NCBI GenBank assembly: GCA_033065855.1
Contig: JAVXUO010001014.1
Location: 62,001 to 126,000, forward strand
Direction of reading: 5' to 3'
DNA: 64,000 nucleotides
DNA from: Escallonia rubra
Taxonomy: Eukaryota > Streptophyta > Magnoliopsida > Escalloniales > Escalloniaceae
Positions 12,401-22,452 of this stretch are shown piece after piece (the stretch's first letter is position 1; the number at the start of each line of letters is the position of its first letter). The notes below the pieces were generated by a model, which saw only the letters and a list, made by a program, of their open reading frames with translations, did no database searches and was not told the origin of the DNA. A program made the translations under genes and the position numbers.

Positions 12401-15400
12401 GCTAATAGAGCTCCACAGCATTAAAAAAAAATGGTCATGGGAACCAGATTGGTGGGGATGGGGAATAGGATAATGGTCTAAAGAAGAAACAAAAAGTTTG
12501 TAGCTTGATGGGCTGTAAGAACAAAAAAGGCAAGCTCCAGCCTCCTATTAAACAAATATTACGGCTATTTTTCTCAAAATAAATCAGCAAACCAAACAAT
12601 CATCCTCCAACAAATGAGTAGGCTGCCTGTCCCATATTTACCAATAAACAGGTTAATAGAAGTATGCACGTCTCATAAACATGCATGCATGTAATAACAT
12701 CTAGCCATCTACGCGCTCTAGTCGTGATCCTAGCCCTTGCATGTTTGAAACCTGACAACCCCGTGCACTTATTTCTTCTCCACACACTGGCATTTAGCTT
12801 GCTAGTCTATTTACCAAAGAGAAAAACAAATTATCCTACAATAGCTAGTAGGTGTTCTCGCGTCCATTGACAGAGCAATAAGCTCAAATAATTTGGTGAA
12901 GCACCAACCTTGGAAGAAAGTGTTGGAAGCATGGCATTACGCTCTTGAACCAGCCGCCCATCCCTCCAGAAAGTAAGGTTAGCACCAGGTAGCAACAAAC
13001 CAGGGTCAGTACAGCGGCACTTGACATCTGGACCAATCTTCTCAATCACCTCAAACCTTGCCATTCCGCCATCCACCACGATTTCATCACCCACTTTCAC
13101 ATCTGTAACACCATTCAGCCAACTATATAAGTGGCACTACAATTGACGAATTTATTGACAAAATGGGCCTTACAGAGCTGTACCTTCTGCAAATCCATCA
13201 TAGTTTACTCTAACAGTGTGCTTTGGCAGAATAGAATTAAACGACCGGACACTGAAGGTCCACATGTCAGCATCCTGGAAGACAATAGAGGTGTCATATG
13301 GTACTTGATTTTATAACACAGAAGAATGCCTGCAGCGTGATAAAATTTCAAGTGTAAAATTACTTTGCACTTGACATTCGGAAATTCTTTAGAAGGGATC
13401 ACCAGAAATAAAATTCCACTAGCAAGGTTTTCACCTCATACTTGCCAAAAACTCAAACACAGCAAAGATAAGAATTTCTTCATTTCCTAAATGTTTGTGC
13501 GCATTAGCTTAATGCAAATTCCTGGAATATAAGTTGAACACGAAAAGACTCATTGTGTTAATCCTGGTTTGACTTGTTGTATAATACGTTTTTTAGGAGA
13601 AAGGTAATTTTGTTAAGCATAAAGCAGACATTTGGTTCAGGTCTTCAATCACCCCAACACAACAAACATGCAAAAAAGATTCAGGAAGTCCTAGGTGAGG
13701 ATATTTCAAGGCCTTGTTGACCAGCTCAGCACCTTGGCTCCAATCATCTCTCAATTTCTATAAGAGTTGATGAAACAGGTCGAAGCTTCCTTAAAAAAAA
13801 AAAGAACATGTTCCTGATGCGATAGATAGCAATGGATAGTGTCAACCTTCTCATGTTCATCGAAAATGTAGTACCTTTGATCAAATTTGAAGTTTGAACC
13901 TTCTCATGTTCATCGGAAAAAAAGAAAATGTATCATCGAAAATGTAGACCATGCTTAACTTAAGACAGAGGGGTGTCAGCTAGGAAGCAGCGACACCTCA
14001 TATGGGTCGAGGTATCGTGTCCAACACCCCCGACACCGCCGGACACATGTTGGACACCTCTCAGAGGCTATGTTACATGGACTCGGTACGAGTGTCCAGA
14101 TCGGATACGTGTTCAAGTGTTGGATTCGTCTAATTTTTAAAACACAAGACACGGGGACACGGCAAAATATTGATATTTATTATTACTTGTTAGTTATTTC
14201 TAAGGTAAAATGATGTTTTATGTGACGCACATGGTTTTAATTGAGAACTTATCTCATCTCAAAGCCAAAAAAATCAAAAGAAACACTATAAGATAGTGTT
14301 CATAGTAGCAAATCCTATGAGATGTGTCGGACACATATCCCATACTCATGTCCAAGTGTCGAGTGTCAGATACGGGTACTTCATGCGTTCTGGAGAGTCC
14401 ATGTAACATAGCCCAGAGGTGTCCGATTTTTTTCATTCTTTTTTAAGTATTGGACACGGTGTCAGGCACTTCGCAAAGAAGTGCCTACGCGTATGAGACC
14501 AAAATATAGTATTTCAAACTTATTTTGGGGGGTCAGTGCGTGATATTCAGTAAATTTGGGGTTTTTTAGATATTAAATTTTATGCCAAACCCTATAGTTA
14601 CATCAACAAACCTTTCTCTTTTTCTATGCAGCTGCTGCTAGGCACTGCTTGGTCCGCCTAACCAAGAGGGGTCAAGACAGAGGACCGAGCACTCGCCGAA
14701 TTCCAGCCAGAGGCACCCCTTCTTCTTTCTTTCTCGTCTCTTCTTTTTTTTTTTTTCCTTCTTTCTTGTTACCAAGGCCTCTGTCATGCCTCAACCGCTA
14801 AGACATGATGTCGACTTTCTTTCTCATCCCTTTTGAAAAAAATTCAGCTGGTTCAATTTGATTTTTATTTTTGCTCGTTAATTGATTTAAAAAAGGGTCG
14901 CAAATGAAGCTAGTAGTGCACTAAGTGCAGAAATGTGTGTTGTTTGCATCAATTTGTAAGATTGAAGTACTTTGTCCTGTATTACGTGGGATTTAAGTAT
15001 GGCCGTATTTGAGTTTCTTGTTTTATGATTATTAATTAGTGTTTATTCCTTTAGATGTGGAATATACTTGTCTATTATATTAACGTATAATATTAACGTA
15101 TATATACAACAAGAAAAAATATCTTAAAGATTTTTGTAGTGTCTTGCGGCGTTCAAAATCTAGTTTTTTGGAAATCACAGTGTCCGATGTCCCGGTCGGT
15201 GTCGGTGTCGGACGCGGTGTCCATATCTGTGTCCGTGCTACCTAGGGTGCCTATCCCACAATAACACGCTTTCTAGGCCATTGCCTACGCTACTTCTAAT
15301 ACAAGGCCTCGCTAATTTTTTCAGCTCTAAATCCAAGGGAATGGAAGATTGGAAAGACTTTCTATTATTTTTTCTAAACCAGAACATGTGGCTCCATTTT

Positions 15401-16498
15401 ACCCTAAAAGAATCCTTTATTCGATAAGGCCCATATAATACTCATTCTAACCTGTAATTGTTATTCGAGTTCTGTCAATTTTTAAATGTCCAAATTTCAT
15501 CCTAATGTTTCGTAAAATTATTCAACAGAGGGCGTGGTGATTAAAAAAAACAAAAGAAAAGTGACACAGGTACTAAACTTCTCTACAAGAGTTTAAAGTG
15601 GCTCCGGACCCAATTAGGCAAAGCTGGTAACACTTCACCAGGACCATTACTGGTAAAAGCCAGCATAGAATTGGTCTCAAAAAGATATTAGATACCTAAC
15701 CTAAATTAGAAGCTAATACACCTGTAGGCGTGTCCATTTTCATAAATGTCGTCCCTTTTAATTTCTGCCAACATCTATGATTTAATGAGAACATCTGAAC
15801 TGAACTCAAATACTAATTATAGACCTCGTAAGTATTCTTAGACAAGTCAAATTATGGACAAAACAATAAATACAACCAACGGTTACATGATCGAATTATA
15901 TTCTATGAATTCGCCAGAAGTCAGAGGGTGCAAAAATAATAATAAAAGTATAAAATAGAATGCCAGTTACCTCAACCTTGGCGGACGGTGAGCCGCCAAG
16001 GTCTCCCATGTGCACCTCATTCCCTCGAGTATCCATCATGATCGCAACACTAAAACCCTTTTCTTGGTTAATCCGCCTCACGCGCTCGATCACGCTCCTG
16101 TGCCACTCGCGCTCGCCGTGGCACATGTTGATACGGGCCACGCTCATGCCCCCGGCCGCCATCTCCTCCAGCTCGTCGAGCCCGCACGTGGCGGGCCCAA
16201 TCGTGCAAACCAGCTTGGTCCGTTGGGTGCCTCGAAGCCCGTTCACCTTCGGCTCCGCCTCGGTCTCCCTGCTCGGCTCCGCGAACGACGGAAGAACCGG
16301 AAACGGCGTCGTGTGAAGAGCCGCGGTGTTCGAAACGGAAACGCTAGAAGCCGGAGATGCTACCTCCGAACGGACGGAAAGTTTAACGCGATGCTTGGGG
16401 ATGTGAATGTAACCTTTGGGGGCGAAGGCAATTCGTTTGGAGATGGTTCGAAAGGGTGTTGAGGGGGTAGAGATGGAGAATTGGAGTGAATGCGCCAT
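6465..16498 (-). CDS. PKP1: Plastid pyruvate kinase, alpha (PKP1-type) subunit, 6 exons
   Basis: Converts phosphoenolpyruvate and ADP to pyruvate and ATP in plastids, feeding fatty-acid synthesis. In Arabidopsis the alpha subunit assembles with beta subunits. Exons (minus): 16498-15971, 13274-13184, 13102-12909, 9127-9006, 8029-7554, 6766-6465. All introns are GT-AG, phases agree, and the product is 570 aa. Residues 1 to about 90 are Ser/Thr/Arg-rich, as in a transit peptide. The core starts at [12 protein letters not shown] (93-104), followed by ARINMCHG (121-128). The catalytic-type lysine lies in VIAKIE (K319), with [12 protein letters not shown] after it (340-351) and [13 protein letters not shown] further on. 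The C-terminus QVINVP matches plastid alpha enzymes. MCHG instead of the cytosolic FSHG also points to the alpha class. The ATG at 16498 is the first in frame. Introns 1 and 3 (about 2.7 and 3.8 kb) are swollen by transposons. Identity is confident; expression is not shown. Confidence 0.95.
10523..11751. mobile_element. Non-autonomous hAT element in intron 3 of the pyruvate kinase gene
   Basis: Ends are CAGGGGCGGAGCCA (10523) and the inverse TGGCTCCGCCCCCTG (to 11751), the hallmark termini of a widespread plant hAT family. Flanking 8-mers are CGTCCACG (10515-10522) and CGTCCATG (11752-11759). They differ at one CpG-type site and fit the 8-bp TSD of hAT elements. The 1229-bp interior has no transposase. 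It has a GC-rich block (about 10660-10930), an A/T minisatellite (11040-11420) and a second internal CTGGCTCCGCCCCTGG motif near 11625, which suggests rearrangement or a nested end. Confidence 0.88.
11040..11420. repeat. Minisatellite of about 46-bp units inside the hAT element
   Basis: Repeated alternation of GATTATGGATAATCTTGAG and GATTATGGTTAATGTTTAG, each followed by CATT or a variant. About eight imperfect units span roughly 380 bp. The higher-order unit is about 46 bp. It lies wholly within the hAT insertion. Confidence 0.85.
13980..15245. mobile_element. Probable palindromic-end element in intron 1 of the pyruvate kinase gene
   Basis: The left end CTAGGAAGCAGCGACACC and the right end, read inverted as CTAGGTAGCACGGACAC, are related. 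Both run into dense GTGTCCGACACC-type motifs, typical of a degenerate TIR element. The target-site duplication could not be fixed, so class and exact boundaries are uncertain. A smaller MITE (14066-14413) is nested in it. No protein is encoded. Confidence 0.45.
14066..14413. mobile_element. Nested MITE with 19-bp perfect inverted repeats
   Basis: GGCTATGTTACATGGACTC at the left end is matched exactly by its inverse at the right end (GAGTCCATGTAACATAGCC, ending 14413). Weaker pairing of GTGTCC/GGACAC motifs continues inward. It is about 348 bp and non-coding. CAGAG occurs at both borders and could be a short target duplication, but it overlaps the ends, so the class is unsettled. Confidence 0.7.
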
Positions 16499-17995
16499 TG
16501 TTTCCGGCACGGCCCAGCCGGAGTTCGGACGGGACAGCTATAAGGTCCCGGCGTCGGTTTCGCGGGAGTTTCGACGGGAAGGCTATTGAGATTTATACGA
16601 GATCTAGGTTAAAGAATGTCGGCAAGACAAAAAAAAAATTGACAAAGGCGTCCTTCCGTACTTCTCTTATTAACGGTTGTCTCGTTAGCTTTTACCTTTT
16701 AGCGAGGCCTCGATGATTTATGGAGGGTATTATCGGGGTTGGGGGTAGGAATCTTCCTCCAACCTCGTATGTAGTGACAATTAATAGTCGTTAAGTATTT
16801 TTTAGTGATTTTTTTTTTAATACTTTCAGCGACCATTATTAGAAGCACTTTTTTAACGTCACTAAATAAAAGTCACTAGAAACATTTAGAGACGATTGAT
16901 TGTCGCTATATACGGGGTATGAGGAAGATTCCTCTAACCGAGATAGCAGCCAAATTTTTTCCTTTTCATATTATCATATATCCTTTGCACACTCGTATGA
17001 TCATAGTATCACCATCGATTTACCCTCTAAAAGATTGTTACTTCTCATTTGTAATGTCGGGTCCCGATAATTAGCCAAAAATAACTAAGCCATGAGGGTG
17101 TAACAACATTATGGCGGGAGTTCGACCGGTACACATAGAGGGGATGAATTTAAGTAAAAGTTGTTCAGATTCCTCAATTAAAAGGGTTAAAGGTTGTACA
17201 TAATCCATGTACTTCTCCCTCCCCATCACCAATATATCCCTTCTCGAGCCGTATGTCGAAGTTGTGTACCTCATATCAACCGCCTTTGGCACCTTATTTA
17301 TGTACTAAAATATTTCATGCCAAGGTCCAACTCATACTTGGACGCATGATATCGGCCATAAGGCTTTTGGATGGTGCCTGCATGCAATTTAATGATGCCA
17401 TGGGATCATGTTAGCGACCTGGTAACATAATTATAATTAGTTATTATGATATAACTACAATTTCATCGGTTAGTGCAAATGTAACTTTATGGTTAAAGGA
17501 CTAAAAGTATCAGAAATTATCACCCCACATGCAAATTAAAACACAAATCTAACTTTTCAATCACTAATAGTGTTGGGGTTATGCTGAAAAAGCTCTTTTG
17601 CATGTATAAACGATTGCATTTACAACTGAGTTATTAATCACTCAGAATTAGTTTTCACGCGCATAAATGCTCATTCTTGTGTATGAACGTTCTTTCAGCT
17701 GTAGGATTTCGGTTAGTTCAAATTCGGCGTGTTTAATGGGCATGAGCTCGCATTACGCACGTAATGGTTTGTCAATGGGACCATTGCCCTTACTCCTTTT
17801 GTCATCTAGTTCGACGGTTTTTCCCTCCCTCTTTTTGTGCCTAAAAACTAAGATACACAAATCTGGTGGGCAGCAAGATAAACTGGCAACACAAAATGTC
17901 GTCTATTTTCTACGAGGCAAGCAAACTCTAATGATCAGTATGGACCCAACAAAAGCTACGAACCCTATATTAACATAGAAACAAGGCCCAACTTA
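16499..17995. other. Upstream region of the pyruvate kinase gene, with an inverted repeat
   Basis: Should contain the promoter and 5'UTR of the minus-strand pyruvate kinase gene. I could not place a TATA box or start site with confidence. The inverted repeat at 16746-16936 lies about 250 bp upstream of the ATG. The rest (about 16950-17995) is A/T-rich with no recognised gene. Confidence 0.4.
16746..16936. repeat. MITE-like inverted repeat next to the pyruvate kinase promoter
   Basis: The left arm TAGGAATCTTCCTCC and right arm GAGGAAGATTCCTCTA are inverted matches. Pairing continues through GTAGTGACAATTAATAG and the inverse of a GATTGATTGTCGCTA stretch. It is about 190 bp and non-coding, with GTCGCT/AGTGAC motifs like those under many plant CACTA-type MITEs. 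The transcript could fold into a hairpin. Confidence 0.6.
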
Positions 17996-18266
17996 GGTAG
18001 CATTTAAAATCACTTACAGCTTTAGTTTTCTAGTTTAAAAAGAATTAAAATTAAAACCAGTTTAGTTTTATTTTTTACAAAAACAAATGGGTGTTTGATT
18101 ACCCAATTTTTATTTTAAGTTTTTTCTTTAGTAGTGGTTGCGATAGGCGGCGGGGGCCAGCGGTGGCTGTGACGGTGGGGGGGGGAATGTATACCAAACA
18201 CATTTTCCCCTCCGATCTACAAAACTGAAGAAAAATCTAAAAACCAATTGGTTTTCAAACAAACCC
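17996..18266. mobile_element. Tourist-like MITE, copy 2
   Basis: Flanked on both sides by TTA (17993-17995 and 18267-18269), the usual PIF/Harbinger target duplication. It starts GGTAGCATTT and ends AAACAAACCC, an imperfect inverse. The interior matches the element at 1474-1903, including GGTGTTTGATTACCC and the GC-rich GTGGTTGCG patch. It is 271 bp and non-coding. Confidence 0.6.
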
Positions 18267-18635
18267 TTAGATTTGGTCAGCTATATACATCATAAATGTG
18301 AGTTTTGTCATTTCTTCCAACTGGCCAACTGTTGAGGAAGTTACACGAAGGTAATATTGACATTTTCATGGAGTTAACAACTCGTTTGATTGTGCAAAAG
18401 TGCATAGTGCAGCACTACTGCTATCTTACTCGTAACTCCTCAATCAGTTCCCTTTCCTGTGTTGAATTGATTGATGCGTACAACATATATGATGATGTTG
18501 CCGGCGATTATGGATGTCGTAATTAAGATCTTCATCTATCTTTAGATTATGACGGTGAAGATGATGACGATGGTGTTGGTGATGATGACAACGATGTTGT
18601 TTGCATTGTGTTGTTGATCTTAGTGGCGGTGGAAT
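18267..18635. other. Short intergenic stretch
   Basis: About 370 bp between two transposons. It contains a GATGATG-rich patch near 18550-18600. No gene recognised. Confidence 0.4.
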
Positions 18636-19468
18636 CAGGGCCGAACTTACTCATGACCAAGGGGGATTGGCCCCCCCAAACTTTGAGGTTTTTTTTTTAG
18701 TTCTTTAAATAATAGTTATTATTATTTAACATTTTTACGAAAAATGTCATTATATCGTAATATTAGTTAGTTAGGGTTTACTTTTGTTGTGTTTTTTACT
18801 CTTTGCGTCACTGGCAGGCATAGTTTCTTCTTCGCATTCTTTTGCTTTATCTTCATTTTTTGAAGTTTTAAATTCCAATTCTTCAGATTAAGTACGCGAA
18901 TCGATCAAGGTCAGTTCTTTTTTTTTTAGTTTAAATTATTATAGTATGTTAACTTATACATGACTATTGTATCCATACAATTAATATCACATTAGTAACG
19001 CATCTATATGTAAGAATTAAGCTTATTTCATGCAAGATTGGTAATTTGTTGTTGACTAACCTTACCGAGTTAAATAAATCACTATGAATAGTAAAATTAA
19101 ATGATTAGCAATAAAATGATCAATTTATTCTGCATTTAAATCACTATACTGAACGAGAATTTTTGGCTATATAAGATGGTCAAAACTAAACTTAATAATA
19201 AGATAGATGATAATTTTCTCACGGATTCTTTGATTGTGCACATTGAGAGAGATATTGTGGAGACGTTTACTATAAACGCGATCATTGATGGCTTTCGTGA
19301 CTATTAAAAATGCCAATTTCCACTTTGACCATCGATGTATATAGTTACTTTTCTTATATTATATGTGAAGTTGAACTTTCTTAATTCTTTTATGTTAGCC
19401 ATCAATTTTTTTTATGCCTTTCCCCCCCCCCCCCCCAATTATGAGTTGATTTTTAGGATCCGCCTCTG
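18636..19468. mobile_element. Probable non-autonomous hAT element, 833 bp
   Basis: Starts CAGGGCCGAACTTACTCATG and ends in AGGATCCGCCTCTG, a diverged inverse of the hAT end CAGGGGCGGAGCC. Just inside the ends are GGGGGATTGGCCCCCCC (left) and a C tract (right), as in related hAT elements. Flanking 8-mers GGTGGAAT and GGTAGGAT match at 6 of 8 positions, consistent with an old TSD. No transposase. Confidence 0.6.
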
Positions 19469-20449
19469 GGTAGGATTACTGTTCGGTGGTGATGCTGGTG
19501 TCGGTGGTATGGTGGCGATGACAGAAGCGTCAAGGGGTAAGTTTGGTGTCCATGTTGTTAGTCTTAGTGTCACCGTGGTAATGGCGGACCCAAAATCACT
19601 GTTAAGGTGAGCACCAAAATATAAGGAAGAAATTGTCAACAAATTACTGTCGGCCACCATAGGAGGAAGATGAGAAAACAAGTGAGATGTGCGATGTAGC
19701 AGTGTCATTTTTTCATTGTTGTGCACTTGTTGAATATTGACTTATTTGTTTAAAGTCTATATACCATTTAAAATAACGAAAATGACATTTTTTTATCTCT
19801 ATAATATTTAGGCATTTTAACATGTAAAATGACCAAAAGGACATCTTCTTCAAGCATTTTTTTTAGGAGGACTTTTGTCACTGTGAGGTGAATATCCTAT
19901 GTATGTAAAAAAAAACGTTAGAGCAACAGGGGTGCCACCCGCTCGCTTTGCCTCTGGCAGTTGTGGTAATGGTAGTCGTGCGCATGGTGGCAATTTTGGC
20001 AGGGCTAGTGATGGTGGGTAGATTTGAAGAAAAACGGTATTTAATGGAAAAGGAACGAATGAATAGGGGTGGGCGTAGATAAATGGAGGGCATGCTGAAT
20101 TATGTGGCAATGAAATGATGGACGTAGAAGGTGTGATGAGAGTGGTGATCGACGATTTCATTTGTATTTCTCTGCCGCTCAGGTCCTCCACCGGGGTAAG
20201 GTAGTGGGGAGACGCGGTTCACGTGCCAAAACCCTTTAATTTGATTGGGCGAGTATTTTTTCTTTAAGATGCTGGGAAAGGAAGTTACATTTTTAGCTAA
20301 TGAGAAACTAATTGCCGCTTAAAAGATACGGGTTCTCATCACCAATTGGTTAACATAACATTAGGATAAGCATCTTAGGGCATTGGGCGCCAAATTTTAA
20401 CTATAAGGTGATGAGCTCACATGATATTTTCTTGTGCAATTAATATCAA
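19469..20449. other. Intergenic, no gene recognised
   Basis: Contains GGTGGTGATG-like low-complexity sequence near 19490-19560, and A/T-rich DNA. A GGCGGACCCAAAATCAC motif near 19583 resembles a hAT end, but I found no partner. No supported gene. Confidence 0.4.
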
Positions 20450-20760
20450 GGGATAATACCATTTTAGTCCCCTGAATTATCCCCGCTTTTTATTTTGGTC
20501 CCTGTACTTTAAAATTCGTTAAATCAGTCCCTGTACTTTATGCCGTCATCAAATAGATCCCTCCGTTGAGATTTCCTGTAAAAAAAAGACCACGTGACTA
20601 GCACGGGGTCTTTTTTGAAGAGTATTTCCGGCAAGTCACGAACACAAGCCACAATAGGCAGTAGCCTTCAGCTCAAACCTAGAACACTCCCAGCCAAGCC
20701 TCAATGATTCCAACCCCCTATCCCTGAAATCACAACCGGATATTACCCCCTTATCGATCT

Positions 20761-20768
20761 TTCTAGAA
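20761..20768. promoter_or_regulatory. Heat-shock-element core inside Pack-MULE copy 1
   Basis: TTCTAGAA, two inverted GAA units, lies about 170 bp upstream of the captured ATG. It is conserved in copy 2 at 36840-36847. Such cores bind heat-shock factors in HSP70 promoters. That this one was captured from the donor promoter, or works, is inference. Confidence 0.45.
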
Positions 20769-20937
20769 CACTCCCGGCCAAGCCCCATAAACCCTCTCCT
20801 CACTCTCTTTATCTTCACAAGCCCCTTTAAAAGTTTCACCAAAGCCTCTTCTATCCCCAAAATTCCTGGGTTTTCAATTAGGGTCACACTCGCATATTCA
20901 CATACATTCAGTAGTCCAATTTTTGGGTCGAATTGAT

Positions 20938-21471
20938 ATGGCCACATCAGCTGCTCAATTGATAGGAGGAACCCCTCTAGCTTCCCAATCGAAGCATTCG
21001 ACTCCAGAATGCGCTAAAACGGCCTTCTTCGGCGGGGGGTTGACCAACACGGTGTCGTTTGGAGTGCCCAAATCGGCCTTCAAGAAGCTGAGGAAGACTA
21101 GCAAGCAAAGACGGGGATGCGACGCCACGGGCCCGTTCGGGGTGGTGGCCGAGAAGGTGGTGGGGATCGATCTGGGGACCATCAACTCGATCGTGGGGGC
21201 CATGGAGGGCGGCAAGCCGATGATTATCACCAACGCCAAGGGGCAGCGTACGATGCTGTCCATGGTGGCGTGGACCAAGAACGGGGACCGGCTGGTCGGG
21301 CAAATTGCCAAGCGGTGGTCAACCCCAAGAATACATTCTTCTCGGTGAAGAGGTTCATCGGCAGGAAGATGTCCGAGGTGGACGAGGAGTCCAAGCAGGT
21401 GTCTTACATCGTGGTTCACGACGAGAACGGGAACGTTAAGCTGGAATGCCCCGCAATCGGCAAGCAGTTCG
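20938..21471 (+). pseudogene. Captured 5' exon of a chloroplast HSP70 (stromal Hsc70), frameshifted
   Basis: Starts at ATG 20938 with a transit-peptide-like region ([11 protein letters not shown], then Ser/Lys/Arg-rich). It continues into [20 protein letters not shown], the phosphate-binding start of the HSP70 ATPase domain, then [11 protein letters not shown]. Relative to copy 2, seven bases are missing after AKR (around 21314), which shifts the frame. The original frame resumes as [25 protein letters not shown] and [12 protein letters not shown], then runs into the right TIR. About one quarter of a normal HSP70 is present. The canonical GTTNS threonine is replaced by Ile. It is not a functional chaperone gene; it is cargo of the Pack-MULE. 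Confidence 0.9.
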
Positions 21472-21657
21472 CTTGCCGAAAATACCCTTCAAAAAAGATC
21501 CCGTGCCTGTCACGTGGTCTTTTTTTACGAAAAATTCCAACAGAGGGATCTATTTGATGACGGTACAAAGTACATGGACTGATTTAACGGATTTTAAAGT
21601 ACATGGACCAAAATTAAAAAGCGGGGATAGTTCAGGGGACTAAAATGGTATTATCCC

Positions 21658-22452
21658 TAATACCAACACTAATAGTTATCGTCTCATGTTTGATCAGACG
21701 GTCCTAAAAAAATGTTACATCCAATGGTTGCATATGTGATCGATCTTCCTTATCACTAGCAAACTAGAATTACCCCAAGGAAGACAACTACATGAGGCCC
21801 GCATTGGGGGGGGGGGGGGGGGGGGTTGGTTTAGGGTTTGTGTAAGACTGAAAAATTTTGAAATCCGAAAACACCTTCTCCCACCCAAATTTATGCGCCA
21901 TCCCCCCCGTCCCAACCTCAAAAAAACTCAAAAGACCCAAACTTTTAATAAATGCCGCGGATTGAAGCAAGCACCGGATAAAGCTTATACAACAAATTCC
22001 TAATTCCCCAAATCTCCCTCCCCCACCCTCTCTCTCTCTTCACTCGCTCCTCTCCCTCAATTCCACAGTCGGCTTTCGAAATCTCTCTCAGGTCTCTCTC
22101 TCTCTCTCTCTCTCTATCTCTCACTCACACACACTCACCACAGTTCGGTGTCGAAATTTATAGTTAGGGCTACGATTTTAACTGCGAATTTGGTGAATTT
22201 TTTACCCGATCTGGTACGTGTTTTACATCGCCAAGCTAATTTAGGGTTCCGATTTACCGGTTTCTCAATTTGCTTTCCATGGGCGAAACATCCTAGATCT
22301 GTTCTTTTTCGGCTTCGTCTCTCGACGGAGAATTGTAGAAGAAAGATGGATTTTGTCATGTCGCTATTTGATACGATGTTCCCCGTTCCTTTTATCGTCT
22401 GCTGAAAGTTTGTGCCTTTTGATTTTTTTAACCAAAATTTGTAGGTTCGTCA
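21658..22452 (+). promoter_or_regulatory. H2A.Z promoter and 5'UTR region
   Basis: A run of about 20 G lies at 21806-21825. CGCGGATT (21956-21963) is one base from the plant histone octamer CGCGGATC. CT-rich leader sequence (about 22020-22125) follows. A leader intron is plausible, from a donor GT at 22214 (CTG|GTACGTG) to an acceptor AG at 22443-22444 (TTTGTAG|GTTCG), ending 8 bp before the ATG. Transcript data would be needed to confirm the start site and this intron. Confidence 0.5.

Larger units (their letters stand above)
20450..21657. mobile_element. Pack-MULE copy 1, carrying an HSP70 gene fragment
   Basis: Terminal inverted repeats of 186 bp (20450-20635 and 21472-21657) begin GGGATAATACCATTTTAGTC. 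Flanking 9-mers TAATATCAA (20441-20449) and TAATACCAA (21658-21666) differ at one base, as expected of an ageing Mutator-type insertion. No transposase is present. Between the TIRs lies host-gene DNA: about 300 bp of upstream/5'UTR sequence, then the start of a chloroplast HSP70 reading frame. A second copy with the same architecture lies at 36530-37752. Confidence 0.93.

Noticed and set aside
15960..16462. Plus-strand open frames over pyruvate kinase exon 1
   Set aside because: They lie opposite a well-supported coding exon in a GC-rich stretch and have no family resemblance. They are shadows of the real gene.
19850..20191. 113-codon minus-strand frame before the first Pack-MULE
   Set aside because: No recognisable domain, no splice-consistent neighbours, and compositionally like surrounding repeat DNA.
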